Shown one piece after another: positions 33,298 to 46,062 of a stretch of 64,000 nt of DNA (positions are counted from its first letter, which is position 1; each line of letters begins with the position of its first letter). The translations under genes and the position numbers were made by a program. Where the stretch lies: positions 2,671,502-2,735,501 of the forward strand of contig NC_087393.1 in the NCBI RefSeq assembly GCF_963675165.1, in the 5' to 3' direction. Under the pieces are notes generated by a model. The model was not told where the DNA came from, did not search any database, and saw nothing but the letters and a program-made list of their open reading frames with translations. The stretch comes from Halichondria panicea. Taxonomy: Eukaryota > Porifera > Demospongiae > Suberitida > Halichondriidae.

Positions 33298-36200
33298 CTA
33301 AAAGGCCCTCAGTGGCTTCACATCATCATCGTTTTGCTGCAGATAAAAAAGGAATTGATTTGATAGAAACTATACAATAAAAAAAGGAATAATTATATAC
33401 ATGTATACTATCAATGTTACAATGCATACTGTAAAAGTGGGTGGTTGGGTAAGAGATTGTCAAAATTTACAGGTAAACTAAATTATACTCGTCACTTTAA
33501 CGATAGATTCATAAATCCTGAACACTATAATGCGCACGTCAATGCGTTCATCTTAGGGTACAAACTCATACAGATCATTTTGGAAAATGCACTCACATGG
33601 ACTTGAGGAAGCTGGCCGTTCGGGTCCTGATTTTTGTCTCCAGTGGTACTTCTTCTACTTGCTTGTTTTGTGTCAGCTTAGAGATCAGATCTTTAGGAGG
33701 TCTCTTTGGCTTAGGGGGAGGGGCATCTACAAGTGATAGATATTTTGTGCTGGAAGTACTCAACACACTTATATACTTAACATCACAGCAAATTAATGCT
33801 AATGAAGACATACCGCGGGTTATTTTCGTATGGTGGAAATTTTTGTAATTTCGTATTGTACATAGATGCATTTATGGCTATGATAGTTACAATACAATTA
33901 ATAGAGTCAGCATTGGTAAACTGGGCTTGAGGCTGGTTGACACACTGCATGTTTGATGCTCTTTCTACGTTCATGTACGTATACATTTGCATGTACTGTA
34001 CGCACCTGGGTTGGAGGTCTCACTGACATTGTCTGAATGAGGAGTGCTACCATTAGACAGAGAGGGGACGCTGTGGCCAGAGCTGGTGATGTTACTCCCA
34101 ACGACTGAGGCTCCAGCCTTGAATTTGAACCCAAAGTCTGGAGTGCTCTGAATGCCAGACGTGAGTCTGTCCACTTTAGTCATAAGTATGTCCCTGTATG
34201 AAATGACAAGGTAGTATTAAGCAGATAATAACTGCAAGTACAGTAGAACCTCGATTATCCGGCCCTCCATTATCCGGAACCTCGATTATCCGGCTTGGCA
34301 GTTTTTTTTTTATCAGATCAGAAAATGGGCGTGTCCCTCAAATGCGCATGTGCGTTGCAGCTGTTACCATGGAGACATGCATGCTTATTTTCTGCGCATG
34401 CGCAGACAACCTGTGGCACTGCTGTTTATCAATAAAGTGGGTGGATCAAAGCGTGGTTTATCTATTCGGTTATCCGGCATATTCACTTATCCGGCCTGCT
34501 TCTGGAACCAAGGTGTCCGGATAATCGAGGTTCTACTGTACACATTAATGTTTACAGACACATGTACATGTAGATCGCGAATACTAGGCACACGCATTGT
34601 ATGTAAAACAGTAGACACCACGTACATAGCGGAGTGGGGCCCTCAATGCTACCCTGTACCAGCTTGGCTACTCTCTCAAAGAGAGCTAGCTTTCCAATGG
34701 TGTTCTTTAAGTAGGGTCAGTGGACCAAATGCACACAAGCAGACTCCTGGCTAGTAGTACCCACCACTAAAGTCAAAGTGGCCAAACTTCATTTGTAAAG
34801 AGTAGCCACTACATTTCCCCGAGTACACATCAACGTACACCCCCTTCACTCCAGACCACACCCACCTTTCGTTCTGGACATCAGTGAGGGTAGTATTTAG
34901 TTGCTCAAGTTGTTGCTCCAGCTCAGTTACCCGGCCCACCACCTCTGGGGTGTCCGGACCACACACAGGAGACTGCAGTGGAAGGGATATGGTATACATG
35001 TACAACTGTACATGTAGCTACTGTACACACAATCCTTCAACATGTACTACATATATAGTGGGTACTCAACACAATCGAGAAGCCTACTGTACATTGCATG
35101 AGTCCTCTCTCACCAGTGAGTTCATGGGGCTGGGAACTCGAGTGTCCTCAGACTCGCTCATCCTCCTGTGCGTGAATCAAGTGAGACAATAGTTATGCTA
35201 GTAAACTTACATGCATATACAAATTATCAGGAGTACATTAATGTACTCCTGAAATTATACATACACATGATTGTATAATTCTAGACAGCAAAAATGGTAC
35301 ATGTATGATTGGCCTCACTTTTCCATGCTCTTGTTTGTCTTCCTGATTGCAATCAGGTCAGTTACTGCCTTCTTATTTTGCACTTGGAGCTGGGACAGTC
35401 TCTCCCTGCCACTCTCAACCTCACTCTCAAGCTCAGTGACCCTGCAGGGTCAAAGGGAAACACTTGATACTCGTACGTCTTCCTATACTTGGCATACAAC
35501 ATACACTGTAAAAGCACCGTAATCTTCATACTTGATACTTCACGAAAGTAAGCAGCTATAGACATCAAATAATCATGAGAGTATACTAAACTTTGCGCAC
35601 CTGGTTTGAGACTGTGACAGTTGTCCCTCCAGCTCTGCTACTCTGTCTTGAGACACCAACCTCTTTCGTAGCTCATCCACCGTATTTTCGAGGCCCCTCT
35701 TCTCAAGTACCCACACCTCCCGCTCACCATTCAAACCATCATTTAATTCACGCCGCATGTTCTCCATTTCCATCTGCCATTTCAGCCTCTCCTCTTCGAG
35801 CACCTTGCTGGAGTCATTTTCTGGAGTAGTGACAAAATTACAGTTGAAAGTGGGTATATATAATAATTATGTATGCATAGTTGTACAAGAATTTTGTTAT
35901 TGAGTGTACTAGCTACACAATTGGTGGGCTGGAGCAGGTCCCAGTGAGTACTAAGACGCTCAATGCCTCACAGAGTCTATGAATAATTCTACGTACATTT
36001 ATATCCCGATAAAAATTATGTTGCACACTACGTTTAATATACAGTAACACTCAAGGCTAAATGTACGTATGTAGGTTCTTAATTTTGTTACCTACCCTGA
36101 TTTATGGCTGGTTGCTTAGACTCTGCAAGTGCTAGACTGGCTTGGAGGATCTTCACCTGCTCCAAGAGGTCGTCTTTGTCTTTGGCGAGCTGAGACAGTT

Positions 36201-38354
36201 CTTGTTTGAGCTCATTCGTTGATTCCTGTGAGTAAGCAAGTAAAAGGAGAGTTACATGTGTGTAAGTTGGTAAATCTTATGTCAAAGTTTACAACACTAG
36301 GAATTTAATATCGTGATACTCTCTACCCACCCAAAGTATTACAAAGCCAAATAGTGTACAATTCATAACATGAGATTCATTGCATGATAGGCACAGCTCT
36401 ATCCTTTTCTTTGAAGCTGCATTGTGCCATTAAAACACGTCAAAACTGCACTGGTCAGCTAGGCCATCAAAAGTAGCCACACACACCCGAGACACCAAAT
36501 TAACGCTCCCGATAAACAATAATTGCTATAATTATTATATTATCACATTGATTACTATTTGACTTCTCTGTATACACAAACTCCTTCACTAGTACTCACG
36601 GATGACTGCTGAGACTCTCCCTCCAGCCTTAGGGCAGCTTCCTCCACTGTTACCCTGGCCTTATCCCCCAGGGGGTTCTCTAATAGCGAGGGGAGCCCTT
36701 TGAAGCTGGTTGAGATGGGGGTGGCCGGTTCACTCTCTTTCTTCCTCAGGGAAGCCTCCAGGTCGTGGGCTACCTGCTCTATCTCCTGTAACCTTTGCTA
36801 GGAGTGCAGTGTATGTGACGTGTACATGAACATGAACACACTAGATACAACATCATGTACACTATTTCATTAAAAAGCTTACTATCATAATGCAAAAATC
36901 AATACACATACATACACACACCTGTACATGTAATTTGTCATAATGTCAAAATCACAGTGACACTAAACTAAAATGAGTCTTGGTTGCACACATAAAATAT
37001 TGATGTGTATATTCATCAACATCGGCCACGTACACACACCTTCTTGGATGATTACCTGTGTTTCACTGAGGTCCTCCTCTATTGTAGCATTGTTGGTCTG
37101 AGCATCCTCCAGGTCCTGTCTGGTCACCAACAACTCTTCCTCCAACTCCTGCATGTGGTGACGGGGCATTGGCGTATCGTACGTACATGTATGTGTAATT
37201 GTTAGGCAATTTGTACAGCTAGGTTAACTGGAAAATCAATTTATGTACACACTGTGAAGGGGGCAGTAATTGCATCGCCATTTGGTCCATTAAACGGTAC
37301 GCAACTTAGCAATCCAATGCCACATTAAACCAAGTTTTTAGTGTACAGTGCGTGTGCACTGAGTAAGCCCATACAGTACAGGCAGCTCAAACATAGTGAC
37401 AAGTACATCACAGACTGTACAACAGTACCTGCACTTTGTCGAGTTGCTCCTCTAGTTGTGTCTGCACACTGTCATTGACCGTCTCTAGCTCTCGTTTAGA
37501 CTTCTCCAGGCGAGATACCTACATGTATCATAGTACTATGAACATTGCAAAGGATAAGTGTCATACATGTAGCTGAGTGGTTGCTGAAAGACAGAAGCTA
37601 CAGTACCTGTTTATAGGCATCAACTGCATGTATTTACTAACCTGTGCTGACAACTGCTCATTCTCATCCAACAGCTCCTTTTCTCTAGAGGAGTGTGACC
37701 TTTTGACCTCCAATAGTTTCTGTTGCAGCTGTTTGTTGTGTGCAGAGTTTGCTTTGAGGTCAGACTGCAGACTGGCTAGCTTGTCTCGCAACGCCTCCAC
37801 CTGTGCAGATGTGCATATGCTACATGCATGTACACTCACTATAATTATTGTTACAACACACATACAATTATGTGTATTGAAGATTCTACACAAAATACTG
37901 TTTATACGCAGGAAAATCAATGTTGATAACTAGTTACAGGTACTAGATCACTAGGTAACCAAGCACATGTAGCAACAAACTAACACACTCACCTCTGCCT
38001 CTAGCAGCTGTACCACACTGTCTTTGTCCTCCTCCCTACCACTAGAGCCCCCTGTTGCTCTGTGTGGGTGTAGTCAACACTACTATACATGGTCATGACG
38101 TTAAAACAACATGCAACTTAATTCGTGTTATGAATCCTACATGTGGTATGCATTCTTTACACTCGACACACACACGTATTGATTGTCCATAACTAGTCTA
38201 GCTCAGTGAACTCACTGCACATATTTCCTCTCACTGACTGGAGTGGTAGTGGTGGCGGTGTCCCTATCACTGGTGCTAGTGGCTGACTGAATGGAAGTGT
38301 TGCTGCCAGTACGGGGGACACTGGATGTAGAGGGATCCTGTGGGTTGATGGGTG

Positions 38355-38387
<33 letters not shown>

Positions 38388-41300
38388 CATTTATGAGTAG
38401 TTGGACGGTTGGGATGGGGTAGCATACCGAGTTGTGTGTGTAGGATGGATGTGTACCGTTCTGAACGAGTGTGTATATAACCGAAACAACATCATTTACA
38501 TACGCACTAGGAAAACACTCAACTAAATAAGCTAAACACAACTGCTCACCCGAATGTCTGCAATGAGTGTCAGGGTGTGAGAGAGCACTGCTGTCCAATC
38601 ATCACAGTCGTCTTTGTTCTCAGCTGACAGGTTATACACTCGACCTGGCATCTGCGTAGGTAGGTAGGTAGGTAATACATACAATAACATAACATAGTAG
38701 TAATGCTTTTGATGAAAACTATACGTATGTTTGTGGTTTTCGCTGATTAAGTATAAATATATAGCGAACATTTATACTCACGTATTTAATATTACACACT
38801 ATACATGCATGCATGCTGCAAAAAGGCTGAAATTCCAGGAAAACTTTCTAAGGCATTTCCGCAAAAGTTTATACCCTTATACTCAGACAGACACACACAC
38901 CAGCCAACAATAAGTACTATAACCCGTGGCCGCTTATGCACCTCGGGCTACTGAAATAAGAATGTGCGGAAACAGATACCAGCAATATCAATACTATTGT
39001 CAGGTACGTATGTATTAGTAATGAATGTGTAGACATGCGTAAATATAGTAACAAACAGGAAGTGCTTGATTGATATTGAATTGCAGGGTTCAAGGGTGAA
39101 AGTTAGGCAATATAGAAACATGGCTTCTGCTATTGAGAGACTATTATGAGCTGTCTTTAATAACATCTACGTATTACACTGACACCTTGATGCAGGTTTA
39201 ATTGGGTATAGCAGCTGTGTACACTAATCTATGGGAGTCAGAATACCCGACCGCAAAAAAATTGCAGGTCACACTTCAACCGTGCATACACAGTGACTCA
39301 CATGGATGTCAATGCCATGTCCCTTTTTCCCTGGGGCATTCTCGATACTGGTGCTGTTGAAGAGATCTATATCACTCAGAGAGGAGTCAGTCTGTATGTG
39401 TGTGTGTGTGTGTGTGTGTGTTTGCGTACATATCTTGCATTTAAGGACTGTCGTAGGTTTCAAACATACAGTTCATTAATAGATACATTATAGTGGTCAC
39501 ACTATCTCACTACTCAGGTCATACACACTGTACACATGCACAGCAGCCGTACACACTATATCTATTAGTTATTACATAACAAAAATTACCTTACTGTCTT
39601 TGTAATAGTACAATTTTCCATTTTTGAGCCTGAAGTAGCGATCCTTCCACCCCTGAGCAACAGAGTTTACACATTTTGTCATGAATTTGCTCTCTTTACA
39701 GTATTTACAAATGACTATACTTATACTGTACGTATCACACACACTGCACAGGAAGATTATAATGTGTAGCAAACACACATTGTGACAGTGAAACATGTCA
39801 ACTCCACCTTGTTATTTGATCCCGTCTTCGCTAACCATCCCTCCTTGGTCAGAAACTTTGTCTACAAAAGTGGGATAGAATTATTACGCTTACAGCTGCA
39901 AATACACACATTCCATAAGAGTATCAATTACTTTTCAACAACACTGTTGCTAAGGCCTAGATATACCGTATAGCGGGTAATTTTCGTTGGTGTAAATTTT
40001 CGTATGAACACATTTATTTTTATTGTATTTGTACAGCTCAGGATAGTGACGTTGAATCTATTACGTTATACAATTTTCGTATGATGCTCTACAATACGAA
40101 ATAAACGAAAATGTCCACCGTATGAAAATAACCTGCTATACATGTACGGCACACAAACGTAAACTATTGAGTAGATGATTTATGGTTGAGCCAGGATCGT
40201 GTCTACATGATCATATTGGTACGAGAGTACACACAGCCAAACAGAGCTGATCATGGACATTAATACAAATACTCACCAAAGCAGAGATGCTCAAATGTCT
40301 GCTCTGTACACTCTCAGCCCTGTCTCTGTCCGACAGTAGAGTGCCATGCCTCCCTTCCTCCGAGAGTGTCCCTCGTCTACCATCATCAGGCAAAGTGCCA
40401 CGCCTCTCACCAGTGGTCAACGTACCCCTCCGCTCATCAAGGGCTTCAATATCTACCTCACACACATCCGCAAACTCACTCATCGGCTATAGCAGCAAAA
40501 ATAAATTTTCACAATGATTTACTAGCTACAATACCAATTCAGAAGCAGCAAATAATACACACAGTTCAGACAATACATGCCATATATGGCCTTCATTGTT
40601 AGAATCGTATAGCCGTAAGTACAAGGAGATCAGCCAAGACAAAACAAAAACAGTGTTGAGAGTTGAACACATCCATGTAAGTTATATGAAAGTGAAACAC
40701 AGATAATGCTTATAACTCCCCTCCCCCCTAGAGAACAGTTAGTCAACAAACAGGATGCTTCTACATCAAGGGCTCTGCTTACCAACACCAATCAATGCTC
40801 ACAAGACCATTGCAGTAGCCATAACTTTTACCGCAAGAGTTCATACACTCTTTGTAGCAAGGCCAGCATGTACATTCATGCATAGCTTGACCAAACCTGT
40901 ACGTAAATCAATATTCATACCTTTATCCACTCTCTATAACTCTTAGCAGACTCGGCCTTTACATAGAATGTCAGATCCCCAGTGTCGATCCCACAGCAGT
41001 AGGAGGTCTGTAGCCCTCGTGACTTGGCGTCAAATAACCGAGTGCATTGCAGGAGGTGGATCACACCAGTTGGCTTGCTCGTCTGTGTACCCCCAGTGGG
41101 ATATTATCGATTACAAACACAGTACCTAATTGTTACTGGTCAGCCTCAGTGAAGTGACAAATGAAATTAACAAGGATTAACAGCTTTCTTTAATTACTAA
41201 TAAATCTAATAAATTGTGTGTGTAATTAACCTACTCTAAGCCGTAGAAGATCGCCATAATGAACGTAGTACTATCATAATTTGTGTAATTAACCTATATG

Positions 41301-41885
41301 TATTAGTAGACCAATACGAATTAGAGAACCTTGCCTCAATGAAAATATGGATCAAAACAAACTCTCCATAATTATTTATATGCGTATGCACGCTAGCACT
41401 CACCTTATCGTTGTCATAGAAGTATAGGTCTCCGCTGGTGTTTAGTTGGAACCATTTTCGCTGCCACTTCTGTAGAAACGTGAAATTAATGTCGTTGGAT
41501 ACAATTATGTATAAAAGACAAGATGTTTTTTTATTTTTATGATATTTATCCAGCAAAGGAAAGGGTAGCACAATAGACTGTTAGATCTAGGCCTCTCAAG
41601 GGTGCATGCTCCCCATAACAAAAATAAAAACACAAAATTAATAAAAAAAATACTGCTTAAAATGAGAGATAAATAAGGTATAAGGTGAGATTGTAGGGCT
41701 ACTTTAGAACTAGTGAGAGAACTACTACATACAACAGAGCTAGGTAGGGAGTTCCACAAAAAACATCCTCTATAACAGTAATAAATCATAAGACTCACCT
41801 TAAAATTATGCACATATTTAGATACATCTGGAGCCTTGACAAGGTAACCCTCCTTCAACACAGCCTCCTGGATAAATGGATACAT
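33298..41885 (-). CDS. tandem PH-domain, long coiled-coil protein
   Basis: About 20 short exons on the minus strand with GT-AG junctions. PH domain 1 is spread over exons at about 41800-41867 (LKEGYLVKAPD), 41405-41468 (KWQRKWFQLN, LYFYDNDK) and 40930-41085 (ending YREWIK with the conserved Trp). Exon 40276-40492 is a linker with four RRGTL-like repeats. PH domain 2 lies in exons near 39835-39865 (EGWLAKTG), 39590-39655 (GWKDRYFRLKNGKLYYYKD), 39305-39395 and 38550-38650 (DDWTAVL). A Ser/Thr linker follows at about 38215-38340. Heptad-rich coiled-coil exons run from about 38060 down to 34870. The last exons hold a proline-basic stretch (PPPKPKRPPK, about 33680-33730) and end NDDDVKPLRAF with TAG at 33298-33300. 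The PH domains suggest phosphoinositide binding. The first ATG is 41885, but TTTATCCAG inside that exon could be an acceptor for an earlier exon. No confident orthologue. Confidence 0.75.
34241..34538. mobile_element. pogo/Tigger-type MITE, copy 2
   Basis: Starts CAGTAGAACCTCGATTATCC and ends in its complement; TA flanks both sides. The ATTATCCGG motif recurs several times near each end. It lies in an intron of the PH gene, with no transposase. Confidence 0.85.
38356..38383. repeat. (GT)n microsatellite
   Basis: GT run of about 13 units just past an exon of the PH gene; a similar run is at 39397-39421. Confidence 0.9.
39965..40148. mobile_element. 184-base MITE, CCGTATAGCGGGT family
   Basis: Ends are CCGTATAGCGGGTAATTTTC and the complement of CCGTACATGTATAGCAGGTT, with ATTTTCGTATG inside both arms. 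Related ends (GCGGGTTATTTTCG) occur at about 7110 and 33815. Confidence 0.65.
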
Positions 41886-42135
41886 GTCTAAAAGCTAGAT
41901 CTGTGTGGCTATCATAATTATCACACAGCTGTACAACTAGATTCAATTATGGATGGTCGCTTGGCTTATTCCAATTCTTGTCTAGCTTACCCCCATTTTT
42001 CAATTGTAAGTATTAAACTACACACTACAGTAGCACTAGCACTGGACTCAACTACACAGCTAGCTAGCTTGATCCGGGCAGCCAGGGGAGGAGCAGAGAC
42101 GTTGTCTTGCGTTGTCTGTGCTCGAATCCGGGAAG

Positions 42136-42162
42136 GCCGCGGTTTAATTATTAAACCGCGGC
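42136..42162. promoter_or_regulatory. 27-base near-perfect palindrome upstream of GMC copy 1
   Basis: Arms GCCGCGGTTTAAT and ATTAAACCGCGGC around one T, about 78 bases before the ATG. Copy 2 has the left arm and centre at 46458-46478 with a degenerate right arm, 65-85 bases before its ATG. It could be a dimeric factor site or an old hairpin element; only position and conservation support it. Confidence 0.45.
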
Positions 42163-42239
42163 TTTTCCAGCAGACAACAGCCTGCAGGATTGACAATCTA
42201 GGCGTGTCATTAGTATGCAGCCCCCTGATCCTGCTTTGA

Positions 42240-44047
42240 ATGGCTATTAGCAAACTTCTAACTGGCTCTCTAGTTGTCGTTGTTGGTTACCTAGCCTTCC
42301 AACTGCTTACATGGACTCCACGTAATTCTCCCTACAGAGTGGTGAAAGACAAGGAATTTGACTTCATCATTGTGGGTGCTGGCTCCGCTGGTTGTGTATT
42401 GGCAAACAGACTTAGTGAGATTGAAAATGTTTCAGTCCTACTCATAGAAGCAGGGCCACCAGACGATAAACCTGAGATACACATTCCGTTAGCTGTCAGT
42501 CAGCTCCAACTCACAGATATTGACTGGCAGTTCAAGACAGTACCTCAAGAGAATTGCTGTGGAGGATTAAATTCTAGACAATCGGCATGGCCTAGAGGTA
42601 AAGTTCTTGGTGGATCGAGCTCTATAAATGTAATGATGTATACCAGAGGTAATCGAGAGGACTATGATAGATGGAACAATTTGTACGGGGCCACAGGATG
42701 GGCATACGAAGATGTGTTGCCATACTTCAAGAAATCGGAGGACTATCGAAGCGAAGATGGTGACAGCGATTTTCATGGCCGAGGAGGACCAATGGTTGTT
42801 GAAAAATGTCGTTATGTTACTCCAGCAGCAAGAGCATTTGTGGACGGAGCCAAGGAGATAGGATTGCAAGAGATTGACTACAACGGCAAGTCACAGATAG
42901 GAGTGAGTCTAAATCAACTAAATAGTAAGGATGGTGCTCGATGGAGCACTGCACAAGCATTTTTGCATCCTGTCCGGCATCGTCACAATCTTTTTGTGCT
43001 GACAGAAAGGACTGTGCAGTCATTAGAGACAAAGTGACTGGTGTGAAGGTAATTGATAAATATGGCAGTGAGAGTATCATACAAGCCAGAAAAGAAGTGG
43101 TGCTGTCGGCCGGAACAGTGGGCTCTGCACACATCCTTTTATTGTCAGGAATTGGACCAGAGGAACAATTGAAGAAAGAAGGCATCCCTCTGAAAAATGA
43201 CCTGCCTGTTGGAAAAAACCTTCAAGACCATTTCATGGCGTTAGTAGCCTACTCCTCGGATGTCCCTTATCAATCTGGACTTTCACTAACCACTCCTTAC
43301 GTTGAAACGTTGACCCATATGGTACAGTACATGCTCTTCGGAAAGGGACCTCTCTCTGTCTCTCCAGTCGAGGCTCATGCTTTTGCACAGTCTGGTTTGC
43401 AAGAAGACGGTGATGGACGTCCGGATATTCATCTCCTCATGCTAGGTGGACGCGGAGATAAACAGTTTGCTGATGACTTGAATTATGATAAAGAGAAGAT
43501 CCATGAATTGGTTGGACAGTTATGGAGTGATGAAGAGCTTGTTGTTGTAACTCTTATTGCTGGCGTACTGCACCCTAAGAGTGTTGGTGAGATACGGTTG
43601 AACCCCAAAGACGTGTTTGGACCACCATTGATTGACCCAAAGTATTGTAGTCATCCTGATGATGTTGAAATTGTATTGAAAGGCATTCGTATGTTGGAAA
43701 AGATTCAGCAATCTTCTTCTTTCGACATATTTCGTACAAACAGCAAGATGAACTGTACCCTATCAAATGCCAAGTCTCCTTATCCTTTTGCTTCTGATGA
43801 TTTCTGGCGATGGTACATTTCTCATCTTCCATTGACGATCTATCATCCTGTTGGAACGTGCAAAATGGGCCCGGAAGATGACCCTAGTAGTGTAGTGAGC
43901 CCGAGACTAAAGGTGAAGGGGTTTAAGAACCTCAGAGTGGTAGACGCATCAATCATGCCTGAGATTGTAAGTGGGAACACTAATGCTCCAGTTATAATGA
44001 TTGCTGAAAAGGCAGCTGACATGATCAAGCAAGATAATAATTTATAG
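42240..44047 (+). pseudogene. GMC oxidoreductase copy 1, disrupted by a 10-base deletion
   Basis: Nearly identical to the intact copy at 46543-48357 along its whole length and also intronless. The first frame (ATG 42240) has an N-terminal hydrophobic anchor, the FAD dinucleotide motif [15 protein letters not shown] and the GMC signature [15 protein letters not shown]. It stops at 43037, just after TVQSLET. The rest ([10 protein letters not shown] onward, [17 protein letters not shown]) continues in another frame to 44047. Copy 2 has 10 extra bases (GAGTGGAGAC) at this point; copy 1 kept one GAGAC where copy 2 has two. That is the mark of a microhomology deletion. No other frame break was seen. 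The copies also differ by an in-frame nine-base indel at about 43463-43480. The second frame keeps no FAD motif, so a working enzyme is unlikely. Confidence 0.85.
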
Positions 44048-44779
44048 ACTAGTTGTTATACATTTTTGTGAGCAGAGGTTTAGAATCTATATCTAATAAT
44101 TATTATAAATATTAATATAGCAGCACACAAACATATAATTTCTCAGTCCTTAGTTGTTATAGCTACATATATATAATCTAACTTTCAACTTTGGGAGCAC
44201 AACCCCTGTGTGTGTGTGCACATGTAGATACAGTGCACAGCATAGACGAGTATCAGTGTTTAGTAGTTTAGTTACTAATATTTCATTCCAATTCTTGTCC
44301 ACAAACATAAAGTGAAGAAACAGGGTGTATGCGTCTAAATACAGAGGCTAACTAAGAATCACAAAAAGAGGCAATACGGTAAGACTACAAAGAGATGAAT
44401 AAAGTAGTAGCGCATTGCGTGATTAAATTCTATTGCGTATTACGTAACATGATACAATAACGGAAAACTGGTAAAGGTGGCTACAGACATCAATAATGAT
44501 AAAGATCGTTAATACAATAAAGTAAAGTGTTCACTACAAGTGTATATACATGTATGTGAATGCATTGTCAAGTGAATGAATGTATAATCACATTTTCGAG
44601 GCACTTCAATTTCGTGGGATCCTTTTCAATTTCGCGCTATTTATTTTGGTCAAATTGACATTTGTGTCTTCCGTTAGTGAAGCATTATATTTAGTGGTTC
44701 GTGGGATTGCTAACTCACAAAAACAAGCATCTCGAAAATGTTGCGCTATGCTGTATACAGATAGATTTTAGTAACTCTA
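44048..44779. other. 732-base gap after GMC copy 1
   Basis: No gene seen; AT-rich, with AATAAT signals soon after the stop. Confidence 0.6.
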
Positions 44780-46062
44780 AATTGGCAATTGCATGTACTC
44801 ACTCTCTGTTTCACAAAATTTCTCCCGATATACACAAGCACCTCTTGAATTCCCACCCACGGCGTGTCTGCACCACACAGGTACCACCATTCTGACATCC
44901 ACAGACATCTGCTGGAGGAGGAGTCCCAGCAGCCTGTAAAACACATCGCAAAATGAAATTATTAATGAAGGGCAAACAAATTAAGAGCTCATTTGTAGCA
45001 TATAAATATGTATTTACTCACCTTAATCATCACAAATTAATTTTGTATCTGAGAGATACACAGCCATTAAATGCTTGGAATTCAATTATGTGAGTCGATC
45101 CCTTTTGAACAGAGGAACTCGATACCCAAGATACTACAACAATATTCACAGTCTCTCCTGTGGATAAAGTGATACACTTCTGTTCTGCAAAGTTGCAATA
45201 AATCTGGGGGAAATAGTAGTAAAATCAAACTTTGAAGCATATGAATTCAGATTGCTAACAGGAAAAGCTGAAATTAAATTAGCCTCGATTCCAGGCCGCA
45301 CTTCATCACTTCTCTTCAGGGGAGGCCATGCACCAGTGAAGGAGGCTAAAATTAAATGTATCAGATCGATCAATTTCGATAGTTGTATCACCATTAGCAA
45401 CGAGCTCATACTCTCCAGGTCTGAGATCCTAACACCACTCGTATCGACTTCTTCTAGCAAATAAGTGTATTCTCCCCATGGGAATGACATGTTTGCTACA
45501 AATGCTCCCTTTGTCAAGTGCACTGTTTGGACGACATTTCGATTGCTGTCTAACATGGACAACTGAGGCTTAACTATCAAAAAACTTCAGGAAGTTGGCC
45601 ATAGATAGCATCACTCCATGACCTGACCAGCAGAACCTGCACCAGAAATGTGATAATGTGATAAGTATAGCCACATCTGTCATGCTGAGTAACTTAGTCC
45701 CATGCCTATATAATTATAATTATGTAATTATTATGTACAACAGGCAATGCAATGCATCCATGCAATTACGAACATTTACAGTCCCCCCCCCATCCCAGGC
45801 CAAAATTAAAGGCACCATGCATGCAAATAAATTATGCTTTTCCTCAATATAATTATACTTACACTCTGTTGGTGGATTAATTGATGCAACAAGTGTTTCA
45901 GTATCAGTCTTCTTCGTGTAATATCCAAAGAATTAATCTTGGTCCACAGAGAACTTGAAGTCTCCTGAGCCTAAGCACGCTAACCATTCTTCTGGTTCTG
46001 GGGATAACGCTCTGAGTGAACTACAAGTCTTGCACCTGCAAATAGTTACCTCAATGTTGTTC
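44780..46062 (-). pseudogene. remnant of a secreted EGF/hemicentin-like protein gene
   Basis: Pieces of an extracellular protein on the minus strand between the two GMC copies. At about 45860-46010 the translation shows SSLRALSPEPEEWLACLGSGDF and then an in-frame TAA. At 45580-45640 a segment LLVRSWSDAIYGQLPEVF runs into TGA, and the next part (IVKPQLSMLDSNRN, then FPWGEYTYLLEEVDTSGVRI) lies in another frame, one base off in a six-T run. A further shift precedes DLRPGEYELVANGDTTIEID. A 69-base mobile element with a 9-base duplication sits inside the next coding stretch (45280-45348). The last piece, at about 44794-44936, encodes a Cys-rich EGF-like unit (CGCQNGGTCVV) ending in TGA. Strand and order make one decayed gene likely. 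The resemblance to the extracellular part of VWA/hemicentin-type proteins is from memory and weak. Confidence 0.5.
45280..45348. mobile_element. 69-base palindromic mini-element with 9-base target duplication
   Basis: Starts TAGCCTCGATTCCAGGCCGC and ends GTGAAGGAGGCTA. AAATTAAAT flanks it exactly at 45271-45279 and 45349-45357. It interrupts the decayed EGF/hemicentin-like gene. Confidence 0.85.

Noticed and set aside
42100-42135. tRNA-like GCTCGAATCCGGG near GMC copy 1
   Set aside because: Resembles a T-arm only; no acceptor, D or anticodon arm could be folded around it.
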